A stretch of DNA of 64,000 bases. Origin: Elysia chlorotica (taxonomy: Eukaryota; Mollusca; Gastropoda; Plakobranchidae). The position numbers and the translations under genes were made by a program. The DNA is taken from assembly GCA_003991915.1 (NCBI GenBank), contig RQTK01000355.1, positions 236,820 to 300,819 on the forward strand, read 5' to 3'. Below are positions 29,611 to 54,969 of this stretch, one piece after another. How positions within the stretch are numbered: position 1 is the first letter of the stretch; every line of letters starts with the position of its first letter. The notes beneath the pieces were generated by a model. It was not told where the DNA came from and ran no database searches. It worked only from the letters and a program-made list of their open reading frames with translations.

Positions 29611-30890
29611 GTTTTCATCTCATATATGTTTGATCCAGTAACGTGCTAGACATAGAGGCAATTTCAATTGGAAAAACCGTCCTCAAAGCAGGGGTAGCCT
29701 GTGCTCAATTTGCCAAGTTTGATTTCACTGCATTTTTGTTTTGTTTTGCCATTTTAATTTATCTGTCACTACATTTGTGTATGAGGAAAAAGAAAGAAAC
29801 GAATCTTTGTTTTACAACATGATCGCAAATTACACTTGAATAAGCTGTGAGTGTGATGTAACTCAGTTTGAAACCCTTTTTGAATGGGTTGAGTTTGTAT
29901 TTATGGCATATCAGCACAGTAACAGCTACACTGTGTCCATGATATCTTAAGACACTTAAAATACAGCACACTAGTAGCAGCTGTGACTCCCTTTATTTCT
30001 CTGATTAGTAATAAGCATAAATATGATGTATAAGAAAGGTTGATTAAAATTGAAACCATCTGATAGCACAAAGTTTTTGGAAGGGACTTAGCCATAGGTA
30101 ATTTGGATTGTGGGATTGCTCTCAACTTTAAATTCAATGTTCACCGGCCTAGTTCTCCATAAGTATTTGATATATTCTCAACTCTGACAGAGGGTGTCTT
30201 AATTTCGACCACTTACATCACCTAACTTCGGCCGCTGGTTCTACCCGTTAATAAAAGCACTTATATGAGACCTAGTCCCAAACCTTAAAACTGCAAATAC
30301 CGGCGGATATTGTCTATTTATTTTCCTATTAAAGTTCTCCGTTCATTGAGGAAAACAAAAAAAGTCACACGAAGTGTCTTCTCAAGATTTCAAAAGGTTT
30401 GGTAGTCAACGCCATTGCTGAAAGTCACCTGCACCTAATATGATCACGTAAAGACTTAGGGCCTGCACATCTTTCTCTTCTACAATTGCAAACATTTTCA
30501 AAAATTATAATAGGCCCTACACTTAAATATTTTATTCATTATTTTATGTTTAATTTGAATGGTGGTGAAAAATCCACTTTTTGTTGAAAGGGTCTGGGTT
30601 CGAATTCCAAATCCCCTTCCCACTTGAGATTGTCATACCGTAAACACTGCTTAAGTCGAAGATATTTATGTTGATTTTCACTTAAGTGGACACTTTTTTC
30701 TATTTCCAGTCTGCGACCAAGCATTGGTAACTAATCTCACATTATAACACACAAACAAAACATAGTACATCACTACATGCAAACTTTTAGAGTTTGTCTA
30801 AAATGCACTAAGTCACACAAAGAAAAACAATTTACTGGCAAAAGAAGGACGTGATAAGCATATTAATGATCAAGCGTTCTTTGATAATAA
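29611..30890. other. Intergenic, no gene recognised
   Basis: Lies between LC3 and the pogo relic. A slightly CpG-richer stretch (30190-30320) could be part of the LC3 promoter, but nothing specific supports this. A B-box-like GGGTTCGAATTCC at 30596-30608 may be a SINE remnant. Confidence 0.4.
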
Positions 30891-30899
30891 AGAACTGTT

Positions 30900-32130
30900 C
30901 CTTGCTGTTGCTCTCGCCTTCTTTTTCCTCAGTTTCTTGGCCTGTTCCTTGGCATCTTTTTCTTCATTGACAAAATTTCATCACTCGTGAGGAGGCGATC
31001 TTATGTGATGGCTTGACTCAGCTTAGCTTTAGATTTTCTGGCAAAGTTGGATCAGCTACACCAGACTCAAGATCAAGGTTGGTACTGTTGTCTCCAGCTG
31101 AATTTAACTCATCTTGCAGAGACGATGGTACAGGTTCAGGGCCACCGGCATCATCTATTGCGTCAAGGTCGATCAACTGCAGCACTTGGTCTGAAGTCCT
31201 GATCAGAAACCACAGTAGGATGAAAAGGGTGGATGCTGGTCGAATGAAAGGACTTTTGGATAAGTGTTTTTTTTTCTCTTTTGGGACCAAGCTGTTCAAA
31301 ACAGCTTAGTCCAACAGGCCTTGTTATTGGTGTGGTGTGGGTGCTCGGACATGAATTCTATAATGCTGTCCCATAAAACCTCTTACAGTTTGAGGGGGTA
31401 GGACCATCATGAAAATTCCCACTTTCTTGGCTTCCTCCAATAAATCCAGCACCTCACAAGACGAGTGTGAATCTAACAGGAGAAGCTGTGGGTGTTCTGG
31501 ACCATAATTGTTTAAAAAGTCTTTGCTAACCACTGTGTTACCAGAACATCCTCCATCCAGCCAGACTCCTGGTAGGTCTACACTGTATCCTTTGGTGCTT
31601 TCGTCAAGTTAAATGAGCATGGCATCCCAGTCGGCATTCACTGTGGCCAAGATGGTGATGTTGTCCCGATTACACGACACTTTTGTAGATACCAACCGTT
31701 GACCCTTACTGGTGATGACTTTCTCAGGCTTATGCTGGAACTGGATGCCAGTCTCACCCATGTTCCAGATGAGAAGTGGCTTATCTTGCAGCTTCAGTTT
31801 GTCCAACAGCAGCTCCTGGTCTTTAAAGTACGAATCGACCACATTCTTGTTTAGCATCACCATTCGATTTTGTGGCAAATCCTCAGCAACTCTGAGGGCA
31901 ATGTTCGAGTGTCTCTTTTTTAGGCCCTGCCACTACTTGACTTGGGTACATCATTCTTGAAACGGGTCTGCAGACACAGTTTTTTCACCAGGCGTCCCAC
32001 AGACACGTGCAGCCGCTTGACTGTGTATGGGAATCCAGCATCTGCAGCCTTGAGAGCCATTTCAATGACTTTGCTCACCTTGTTTGAACTTATGCCCTTT
32101 ATAAATATATATTGTGACTGATGTTTCATA
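30900..32130 (-). pseudogene. Dead pogo/Tigger-type DDE transposase
   Basis: On the minus strand, in order: N-terminal helix-turn-helix side (ALKAADAGFPYTVKRL, VGRLVKKLCLQTRFKND, 32100-31925), then DLPQNRMVMLNKNVVDSYF, then IWNMGETGIQFQHKPEKV (31770-31715), then DNITILATVNADWDAML (to 31612), then after a frame change LLLLDSHSSCEVLDLLEEA (about 31490-31430), then a C-terminal tail. The first catalytic aspartate, normally in NMDETG, is glycine; the second (LDSHSS) is kept; the region of the third is scrambled (LPPQTVRGF). At least two frame breaks. Terminal inverted repeats not located. Confidence 0.85.
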
Positions 32131-33440
32131 GATTTTCAAGAAGGCTCTCATTTTTTTCAGTACTATGTTTTCTATGTTTGCGATGGGACTGGACAGCCCA
32201 TTGATGAATGAGGCGAACTTACAAAGTAACAAAACAGAGAGAGATAGAGAGAGGTTGGGGTGGGGGGGGGAGATGGGGAGATTAAGCCTTTTCACGGCGC
32301 TGGCGCTAGCCCTCTTATTTTCCCCTTATGGCGTGTATAAAGCCTAGGATTCCCCGAGGTTGTCTAGTGCTGCGTGATGATAAGGTTTAAATCGTCTTTT
32401 TGTAATCATGTACAGAGAAAAGAAGACCAAGATAAAAAATGAAAAAAAAAATGAACTGAAGACGGAATGCCCTGTTACTTCTATTGTCTCTCTATAGTCA
32501 TGTTCTAATGCATCTCCTAAATAGGCCTGGCTACATGAATATTTATAAACAGTCTTGTCAACGGATAGGCTACCTGTTTATAAATCAACAGTTAAGGCCT
32601 CTCCTGGTACACAAGTACAAATAAAGAGTTTTGACTATTAAATCTACTGCCCGTGTACAAATAAAAGTAGGCTCTGTGAATACCTTTGACTTAAAGTTGC
32701 AGAGATCTAGAGGCTCGATCAAATCTAAATCTAGAATCTAGGTCTGGGCATATCGGTATCCTCACTTCCTCAGCTAACCTACGTAATGGTAGTGTATCAG
32801 TCTATCACTCTAGATCTAGATCTATGCTTCTTTGAAATTTTGAGCAATCTAGAAATCTAAATAGATGTGGGAAACTTCTAAGCTAGATCTATAACACCCA
32901 CTTTTTTAGATCATGATGTAGGATGTCACAGGACTTCTTAGTTCCAATAGGGTGCTCTGACTCTGAAGGTCTGAGCTGTTTTCTGTTTGTAAACAAAGCT
33001 AATTTATGCAGGCCAAGGAGGCTTCTTCCATCGCTTACAAACTGGCCACTTGAACGACCAAAATCGTAAAATCTGGCCAAATCATGACATAATAAATGAT
33101 CATGATTGTTGACAGTTGGCAACGGGATCAATTCATGGCGTTCATGAAAGGACTGCAAATTAGATTTATCTAATCCTGGATATATTTTGCCAGAGCCATT
33201 TTTAAGAATCACTAGCTACTCATTGATTTTTTTACCATGATCTAGATTCGCTGCCCCTCACTTCAAGTGCGTTCAAATGTGACTTACCATGTAGTTGGGC
33301 CCTTCCATTAAAATCAAGATTAATAAAGATGTAGATCTAGGCCTTATCTGATCTAAATTTAGATGGGTTCCGAACATCCAATCTATAATATCAACCAATA
33401 TCTTTGAAGAATAATGTCTTTCTGAAACTATATTTCTATG
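32131..33440. other. Intergenic; one unassigned minus-strand frame at 32889-33212
   Basis: The minus-strand frame 33212-32889 gives 107 residues of unbiased composition (for example LARFYDFGRSSGQFVSDGRS) but no family match and no supporting splice or start signals. Several CTAGATCTA-like words (32705-32890) give local palindromic texture. No firm gene. Confidence 0.35.
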
Positions 33441-33443
33441 GGT

Positions 33444-33551
33444 GTTTCTGTCCAAATTTTTCTATATGCACTAGATCTATATTATTTCTGCCCAAATTTT
33501 TCTATATGCACTTTATTATTTCTGTTCAAATTTTACTACATGCACAATATT
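33444..33551. repeat. Three imperfect tandem units, 34-41 bp
   Basis: Each unit carries TTTCTGNCCAAATTTTTCTA (third copy diverged) followed by TATGCAC. Confidence 0.8.
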
Positions 33552-33746
33552 TAACTCTTTAAATCCGAGCCGTCGCACACTACGACCAGTAAGAGCAACC
33601 TTACTGTATGGCCACTGTGCTGCCAATTAATGCTGTGGCGAACCATTGATAACGACTTGATTCGGCGAGACTCTCTGCGGTGAGCAATATGTCTGGACTT
33701 GCTGCCAGGACTTTGGGCTCCCGTTCTAGCCACTGAAAAGGCAAAC

Positions 33747-33866
33747 TTGCCGATTTCTCAATCTAGCCACCGCTTACCGATGCGCCAAACAGGCTGATCT
33801 CTCGATCTGGCGACCGCTTATCAATGCACCAAACTTGCCAATCTCTTGATCTACCCACCGTACACC
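33747..33866. repeat. 44-bp tandem repeat, 2.7 copies
   Basis: Units start at 33747, 33791 and 33835; shared core ATCTNGCCACCGCTTA and ATGCGCCAAAC. It sits just upstream of the LINE 3' fragment. Confidence 0.85.
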
Positions 33867-33949
33867 GGATGTCTCGACCAAGCCTAGAAGAGCCTAAGCA
33901 AGAAGGATCGAGCTTAGTGGGATTTTGTTTTGTTTTGTTTTTAGTTGTA

Positions 33950-34390
33950 CGCCTGCAGAGAAACGACAGGGCAATGATAAGACAGATCTGCAATGTGAAG
34001 CCAGAAGATGTGGCCACCACTAGGTCAAATGAGCTATTGACGCTTCTTGGCCTTGAGGACCTGAACCTCATTCTGAAGGAGAGAAGACTCCGGTGGTATG
34101 GCCACGTGGAACGGTCAAGCGGAGCTATCAAGACAGCATTGGACATGCAAGTAACAGGAAGTCGTGGAAAAGGGAGACCCAGAATGACATGGAAGCAGGT
34201 GACAGAGAGGGATCGGAAAGACTGGAAACTCTCAACAACTGACCCTCATGACAGAAACACCTGGAGATCTGGTGTGAGATCAGCCATGCGTGCAGCAAGC
34301 CAGCTACCTGGAAGGGGGTCCACTGATGTGGATGTTGCCCCAGTACCTGCACGTTAATCAAAATACCGATGATGATGATGATGATGATTA
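33950..34390 (+). mobile_element. 5'-truncated LINE, 3' end with (GAT)n tail
   Basis: Encodes the conserved C-terminal part of a LINE reverse transcriptase protein: LQRNDRAMIRQICNVKPEDV, ERRLRWYGHVERSSGAI, GSRGKGRPRMTWKQVTERD and SAMRAASQLPGRGSTDVDVA, ending in TAA at 34355-34357. A short tail and (GAT)7 at 34368-34388 fit a LINE 3' terminus. The 120-bp repeat just upstream may be unrelated. Confidence 0.88.
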
Positions 34391-35980
34391 GTAAAAGCGA
34401 GGACTAAACTATGTGGGCTCCTTGGATGGAACGTACCATTGGCATACAAGCCTTCAGCTAAGGAGTAATGGTTGACAGTATTAATTAACTATAGGTCTAA
34501 GATTAGTTAGGTCGACCAATTTTAATGGCTCAGCGTCATTATGGTGCCTTAGGTTTAATAATTCCAATTATTCTAGTAAACAATGGGGTGTGCGAGTGAG
34601 TCATCTTGGCATCTTTGTTGATTGGTTCTGTTAGTTTGTAACACTGGAGTCTGAAATGATTAACGAATGTAGCGTCATTTTTGTCTGCATTTGTGGATGG
34701 GAATCGCCGTTCCTTATTTGGTCTTGTTTTTAAACATATTATATATATCCATTTATGAATAGTGTAGAAAATATTTCTATGTAAATTGCAAACACAAACT
34801 CTGTGCAAAAAAATAAGATTTGCATGTGTAAGGAATTGTGATTAAGAAAAAAAAAAAAAAAAGCATGAGTGAGAGAGCCAAACCGGCCTGAGCCCTGAGA
34901 TACCATCGTGGCTTGCTCTGTGTATGTGTGTGTGTACATGTGCACACACTCTGAGACGGGTTGCTGTCTCTAGCTAGACAAAGTAAGTAGGCAACTAGGC
35001 ATAGCAAGAGCCTGATGTCCCAGATTTGTGCTATTTTTATAAAAAGGTGCCGACAAGCCGGCACATTGACGGGAGTTACGTAGATATATCTCAGTCCAGG
35101 AAATAAGCTTGTTTGCCCTAGCACTACTATCAATACACTGATTCAAAACACATCAAAGATTTGACATTGTTAAATCACAAATATTTGATGGAAGCAAAGA
35201 CACCATGTACTATAGGATATTTTTGGGTTTACTATTTTCCCTGAACATATACATTGCATTTGAAAAATGTGTCTCTTTTATTTGTTTGTATTTGTAAGTA
35301 TATTGCAACTGTTTAAAACAACAAATGACACAAAATAAAAGACCATCAATTTGTAACCTTTAGAAAATCTTTATTCAAGTTTTGTTTATTTTAATATGCT
35401 ACACTATATAGATAGGTTTAATAATCAAATGATGTTTAAAACCAAAAAGCTACCCTTATTTTCTTTTTAGGTTTACCAAAAAAAAGATACCCTGGGCCCA
35501 AATACGATTTTAGGTTGCGGGCTCAAAGAGCTTGTTTTATTCATTCAAAAAAAAATCTTTGGTTGAAACGGTGGAGAAAGCAAAACTCTCCTAATTTATC
35601 TTTTCCTCTAGAGGTGTTAAGAAAGATTATTTACAGCTTTAAATAAATTCTTGAAATACACAACATTTCTTCACCTATTTGGACTGAACTCTATAATATA
35701 AATTGTATATGACAAAATTGGGACAGAAACTTTATATATAGTGGTTATAGACTCATCTGAGTGAATTAATGGGTAGACTCTATTTTCAATCTGGTTAATA
35801 ACAAAATAACAATTGTGTGTGTGTGTGTGGGAGGGGGGGGGTCATAAACCATTTTTATAACTGATCAAAGATGGTATGTGTTTTCTTTTTTACCTTCTTC
35901 CTATTATTACTAAAGTAAGTAAGTTACGCAAAGCTGGAAAAGAGATTAAGGGAGTAATGTTTTGAGTAAACATTTTCTTC
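34391..35980. other. Intergenic upstream of TTLL9
   Basis: AT-rich. Contains a short (GT)n plus poly-G at 35815-35841. The TTLL9 promoter and any non-coding first exon should lie here but were not identified. Confidence 0.5.
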
Positions 35981-36010
35981 TTTACACTATTCAGATACAG
36001 TGGATACAAG

Positions 36011-49169
<13,159 letters not shown>

Positions 49170-49267
49170 CCTCAGCACACACCTACCAAACATCATCTTA
49201 GATCTCTCCTTCTTTTTTGTTGACAGTTTCAACCTCTTTTCTAACAGCAATATTTTGTATGAAGACC

Positions 49268-49273
49268 AATAAA
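49268..49273 (+). terminator. TTLL9 poly(A) signal
   Basis: AATAAA 99 bases after the stop codon. Confidence 0.65.
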
Positions 49274-50717
49274 TTTTCCCACTTTTTTTATATAGGTTCT
49301 ATGTTTATGAGATTGCTTAAATAAATGCTTTAATTTTGTTTAAAATATAGTTTTAATAATCAAAAATTTTTTTTTTAATTTGAAGGGTAATTTTTTTTCA
49401 GATTATTTGTTTTGTTTATATCCAGGCCCAGATTTCAAGAAACTATGAGTTTTTAAAGCGTAAACATGCATGGTTTTAAAAAGAAAACAAAATATAGTAC
49501 TGGTAGATTCATATCTATCATTATTTTGATTACCTTTGCTTCTCACTCGTTTACTGATAGTGTGGATAGCTAAACAAAATTTATATGTGGCTCATATAAG
49601 AAACAATGTAATTTTTTACTCTGTACACATAATTTCATGCACCCAATTTATTTAAAAAGAAATTTTAGTACAAACCCTAGCGCCCAAAATGTTGAAACGT
49701 TTTGTGTGCCTTAGTTTTGCTTTCAAGGCATTACAAAGGTAATATTTCCCACTAACAGATCCACAAAAAGTGTTTTCTCACTTTCTTCCAAAAAATGTTT
49801 TTTTTATTTCCCAACACAGTTCATCTTACGGTTGCCATTTTCTCATTTTGTAAAAACCAAAAGTCTCTCTCGATCAACTTTTATTTCAAATTAAGACACT
49901 ATTGAAAAATTAGTGAAAAAACTTTTTTGAAGTGTGCAATGTTTGATGGGCAGTTTCATAAGAATATATGAGCTTACTTTTTTTTTAGTCCGTAGGTTTA
50001 AAATATTCTTTTATTACATTTTGTTCTTGTTGAGATATTGAGATACAAATATACCTAAAAACTAATCCAAGTATCCTGTCATTTTCCTTGACTTTGGTGT
50101 GCTAGAGTTAGTTAAGATCCTGATTTTGATTCTCAATAACACACGAAAAAATGGTGTCTGGTCGTAAAATTCTATCCTTTCCAAAGGGCTGCCACCAATA
50201 TAATAATAATATTAATTTAGAATAGCCCAAAAATGGTTTCAAACAAAAGATTACAACAATTGCAATAATGAAGGAAGTTTAAAAGAAAATTAGTGTTGTC
50301 TTGAGGTACATAAAAATGTTTGGCCGGAGTGAAAAAGCCATTTTTGTTTTAAAAAATGTTTACGCCTGGTTTTTAGTTCCCCTCAAAATTGTAGGCTCTC
50401 TTTTAGTATAATCTATAGGTGGTAAGTTTAGCATGTCTGCAGATCACCTAGACCTTTTTTCCTTGGTTAACAGCAAGGTATTTGATGATGAAAAAAAATT
50501 ATGAAACAACTTTTCAAAATTTCATTAAAGATATTTTTTAGGATAGTGATACCATGAGTTTTTGGCATGTACTCTTTATAATGAGTTGTTCTAGTGCCTT
50601 TTCATTTTTTTATGTGTAAATTATGTGCAACACCCAGTCTAAAAAAATGAAAGCACACCCCGCCCCCTGCCCACACTTTTTTTCATATTTTGAAGGAAGA
50701 CCTTACAGTTAAATAGT
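49274..50717. other. Intergenic, no gene recognised
   Basis: AT-rich spacer between TTLL9 and the foldback element. No exon supported. Confidence 0.6.
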
Positions 50718-51298
50718 CTACTGGTAGCCTACATAAGTAATCCACTGGGGATTACCTTATAGGCTACATATTTCTCATTCCTATGGTCTTGCTGTTAGAG
50801 CAGGTAGACTCGAGTCGCTGACCAATCAGATTCGTTCTTAGGTAGAGGGTATCAAACAAATAAGACTGGACGAGATAGAGAAGTTGAATAAGAAAAACAC
50901 ACACACACACACAAAGATATAGATTGAGTAAGAGAGAGTGAGAGTCAAGGGTGGGTATATATGGGCAATGAGAGAGCGAGAAAAGAGGCAAATAAAGTAA
51001 GGCTGAGTGAATAGAGGGAAGAACGAAAGATGTATGAATAGAGAAAGAAGATAGAGAGAAAATTATATTGAATAGTATCTTTTATGGACTTAAAAATTCA
51101 CAACAAGTGTGACAGCTCAGGTGTTTAGAAAACTAATTGAAGAAGAAACCTGAGAAAACCCTGTACCCAAGAACAAACCTGATTGGTCAGCTGCCTGCGT
51201 CTACCTGCTTTGTTAATAACAGCAAAACCGCAGGAATCGGAAATAGATAGCCTATATAAGGTACTCCCCTGTGGATACCTTATGTAGGCTACCAGTAG
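50718..51298. mobile_element. Foldback / MITE-like element with ~140-bp inverted arms
   Basis: The left arm (50718-50852) starts CTACTGGTAGCCTACATAAG and its reverse complement ends the right arm (51146-51298). Arms share many blocks (GGTAGAC, TGACCAATCAG, GTTCTT). Within each arm GTAGCCTA...TAGGCTAC forms a smaller palindrome. The interior holds (AC)n and GA-rich sequence and no coding. No clear target-site duplication. Confidence 0.82.
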
Positions 51299-52687
51299 CC
51301 TATATAAAGCACTTTCGATTTTAAATAATTTGTATACGAAAAAAAAGTAAGAAGTGGTACAATTCAAGACACATCATTCTTGCTTTATTCAAGAATGATG
51401 AGATTAATGGCTTTTCTGTCTTGGTTTATTCCATAAAATATGCAAATTTCTTTTACCAAGTTTTAGGACCTACAATTGTTATGTTACAATGTTGCATGTT
51501 CAATGAGAAAACAGACCAGTATTTTATAAAATATATGTTGAAAATAGAATTGTAGCAGAGCAGTTACAAGTAGTAAATAACATTGCAAGTTTCTGATGCA
51601 TTATTATGTGTGCTACTATTATTTGGTAGTTTTGCCTGATGCTGGAGCTGGAAGTTGAAAGGAGTATTTAGTCATATCAAATCAAAACTTTATATAAACT
51701 AGTTTCTATGATTTAGATCTGTAAGTTTTGAGGTTTCAATATTTATTGTATCATTGACTTGATTTTCCATAAGAACAATTACACAATAAAGCAACACTAG
51801 TGTGATACTCACTGATAGGTCTCATAGCTTCTTTTTTTTAAAACTTGTAACAGAAAACTTAAAAGTGCATTCAATTTTTTGTTTATTTCCCTATATATAC
51901 TATATATAAATATAATTTACAATTACATGAACAGAGCAATTTTACACAAAATGCATCCTCATAAAAAGATGTGAAAATTATAAATAAGAATGGATCACAG
52001 TGCTAAATCATTTACCATGCAATCAATCACAGCTAGGTCAAAAGGTAACCATTTTTTGTGTGTGTGTTTTTGCACACCTTTGGTACATTTTGTCAATAAA
52101 ATCAATGAAAGAATGGATGGATTGAAGAATATTGAAGCACTAGCAAGGGATTTAAAATGATAATCAAGTTAGACAACGTGCCTCACATTCAGCTACAATG
52201 CTCACATCATACATAAACAAATTCTACTGATAATATTTCTTTATGATCCTTAAACAAAGTTAAAAATTGCAAAATATTAAATTCATGTGCTTATTTCTTT
52301 GTGCAGCTTGCGTTTGTAAAAAAAATCTGAAATCAAAATGTATTACTATTCCTTAGAGGATCAGTGTGTTATCAGCATTAAAAAGAACAATTAGTGTGTT
52401 AGGAATTAAAGTGAAGGAAAAATATCCCTGTGTGATCCATTTAACATCTTGGTATTTCCAAATATTTAGTTAACAAGTGGAAATAACACGGTTCTTTATT
52501 TGAAATAGAATTTGTATATTGCAGAAAATTTTCTAATAAATTAGATCAAAATAAATTAATGACTCATTCTAGGCCGAGATATAAAAACCAAAGTTACGAT
52601 TATTGATATTTTAGTATGTGTTCTCTTAAAAAAGAAAAAAGAAATTCCTTTTTAAAGAAGTGTAACAGCTTAGTTGCATCTAAGGAT
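51299..52687. other. Intergenic / TBC1D32 downstream region
   Basis: AT-rich sequence with no recognised gene. Minus-strand AATAAA at 52693-52688 could end the TBC1D32 transcript, 230 bases past its stop. Confidence 0.5.
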
Positions 52688-52922
52688 TTTATTGTTACAT
52701 GTTTCTAAAATCCTCTTTTCTACTTCAAAGATTTTGGATGAATATGTTGACATAACTGGAATTGTAGGAAAGAGCTTTCTAGAAGAATAAATAAGCATTG
52801 CTTCAACACATAGATCTTATGCAATTCTTCGGAGCGAAAAAAAGACCTATCTGTACATGTGCCATTCAGATCTGAGCATAGTCAGCAGCAGGAGTGTTTT
52901 TGTCTGATATTTATACTGCTTG

Positions 52923-54895
52923 TTAAGGTTTGCTGATATTCATCATGTCAGACAAGACAATTTTTCTGTACTTTGTCTCCAACTCTTTCATGAACTTGAT
53001 GTGATCCAGCACATGAAAGCGCCTTATGGATTCCTCCTGGTGGAGAAGACAGATACAGTTAATTAGTTTTGTATTGATAATGTGACTGCAACATTTATGA
53101 TTAAATTTACTTCCAAGATTTATAAATTGAACTAAATGACTTTACCAACGATTCTCCATTTAGTATCACAAAATAAAATTGGATAACCCACAAAAGGCAG
53201 GACACTATGGTGGAGCGTTTGAATATCTTCCACTAAGAAATCTAAAAAAATTTTAAATCACTGATATTACTGTTCAGATATAAAATCACATTATGCGTTT
53301 GTTGTATAGAGGTGTATTGCAGAAGTACACAGAAGTGAAATGCAATTGTTTTAAAATAATGTTCAATAAAAAAGTGAAAATAGCCATTTCATTGATAACA
53401 GTGGTGAGCATGGTGAACGCCTTTGTGGCTGTCTTATTTTGTCCCTACTGGTTGGGTTATAGGTACTATAATGCGACTGGGAAAGTCCCAGCTATTGCAA
53501 TCTGGGTACCCGACGCTGTATAGGATCCTTCTTGAGACCCAGGAGAGAACTTTGCTTTCTTTGATAAAAATTCCAGAGAACCACAGATGAGAAAATATAA
53601 TATGCACTGAGATAATGAGAAAGAGTTTTGTTTCTTCAAGTGATAATACCACACACACAAAAATAATGACAAAAATAATATTTCTATTACTTGGTGCAAA
53701 AGATTACTGCAGTCATCAATACTTAAGTGTTTTCCTTTGACCCGTAGTGTCACTTTTTTTATCTCATCGTTAGTGCTATTTAGTTTTCTCGACAGTCATC
53801 CTTTTAGAAGGTAAATTTATCTCAAGCACCTCTCACCTTTAGAAATATGATAAGATCTTGTGTTTGCATGTGAGATAAGATCTCCTCCTGAAGGTGTCTC
53901 AATATGGCCACACACAAGTACACCTGATAGTCCACACCTAGACAAATGCAGACTGTCACATAGTGAACAATGTCCAGCCAATCTAAGTAGTTCCAAAAAC
54001 ACTGGCTCAACCAATGGAAGCAGATCTGTGACACAGAGAAAAAAAAATATTTTTAAAAGCATAAAGAAGCATTGTATGAACACTTAACTTTTCATTTCTC
54101 TCGTTATGTATATATACATAATTATGGTGGATCACCCTTTAAAAATTAACTGAAAATATGGCCAAAATGAAAGAAAAGTACTAGTCTAGTACAAAATAAC
54201 TGAAAATTATTATTTTTGACACGATCTATGATTTTTTAAAGATGACCTTCAATTATCCACAAATTTGATGACTCAAACATCAAGTTTAGATGATGAGATC
54301 CATCCTGCAAAAATTGTGTCATTTTGGCCTTCTTTTCCTCTCTATTTAGTTTCTTTCTCTTACCCTTTGGGCTCTCGAATTCACACCATTCATCACAAAA
54401 TTATGCAAGAAGTGTATTCATAAATGCACAAAGTTTAGCCTTTAGAATGATACCACAGAATTCTAATACATTGGCTAGAAGAAGTGCTCTTTGTTACAAT
54501 GGGTTTTCCCTTGTGAGGAAATGGTGGTGCAAAATGGCGAGGCTACGTGCTGTGAGTGTGACATGATACTGCCGCCCAGCCCCTAGTACTGACTTAGGAG
54601 ATAGTAAAATTAAAGAGGGCTGTACATTGCGACCTTTACCTACAAATAATAAGTAATGGTAAAACAAAATAACAAAAACAACAAATGAGCAAGGTAAAAT
54701 ATCGTTAGATGGTGTTCCTTTATTTAGTACAAAAATAAAAAATAACGTGTTTATTATTACACATGTTTCTATCATGCCTTTTTCACAAAGGGATTAAAAA
54801 ATAGATATAAAATATTCGATAAAACGATCAACACATAGCATCGTATAACGTCACTTATGTTTAGAAGCATAGCTATTAAGAGAAATAAATTTCGA

Positions 54896-54969
<74 letters not shown>

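Noticed and set aside
32700..32890. Clustered CTAGATCTA words as possible binding sites
   Set aside because: Short palindromes are frequent in this AT-rich stretch and have no regular spacing.
33763..34146. 127-codon minus-strand open frame
   Set aside because: Antisense to the LINE C-terminal fragment, whose plus-strand reading matches a known family.
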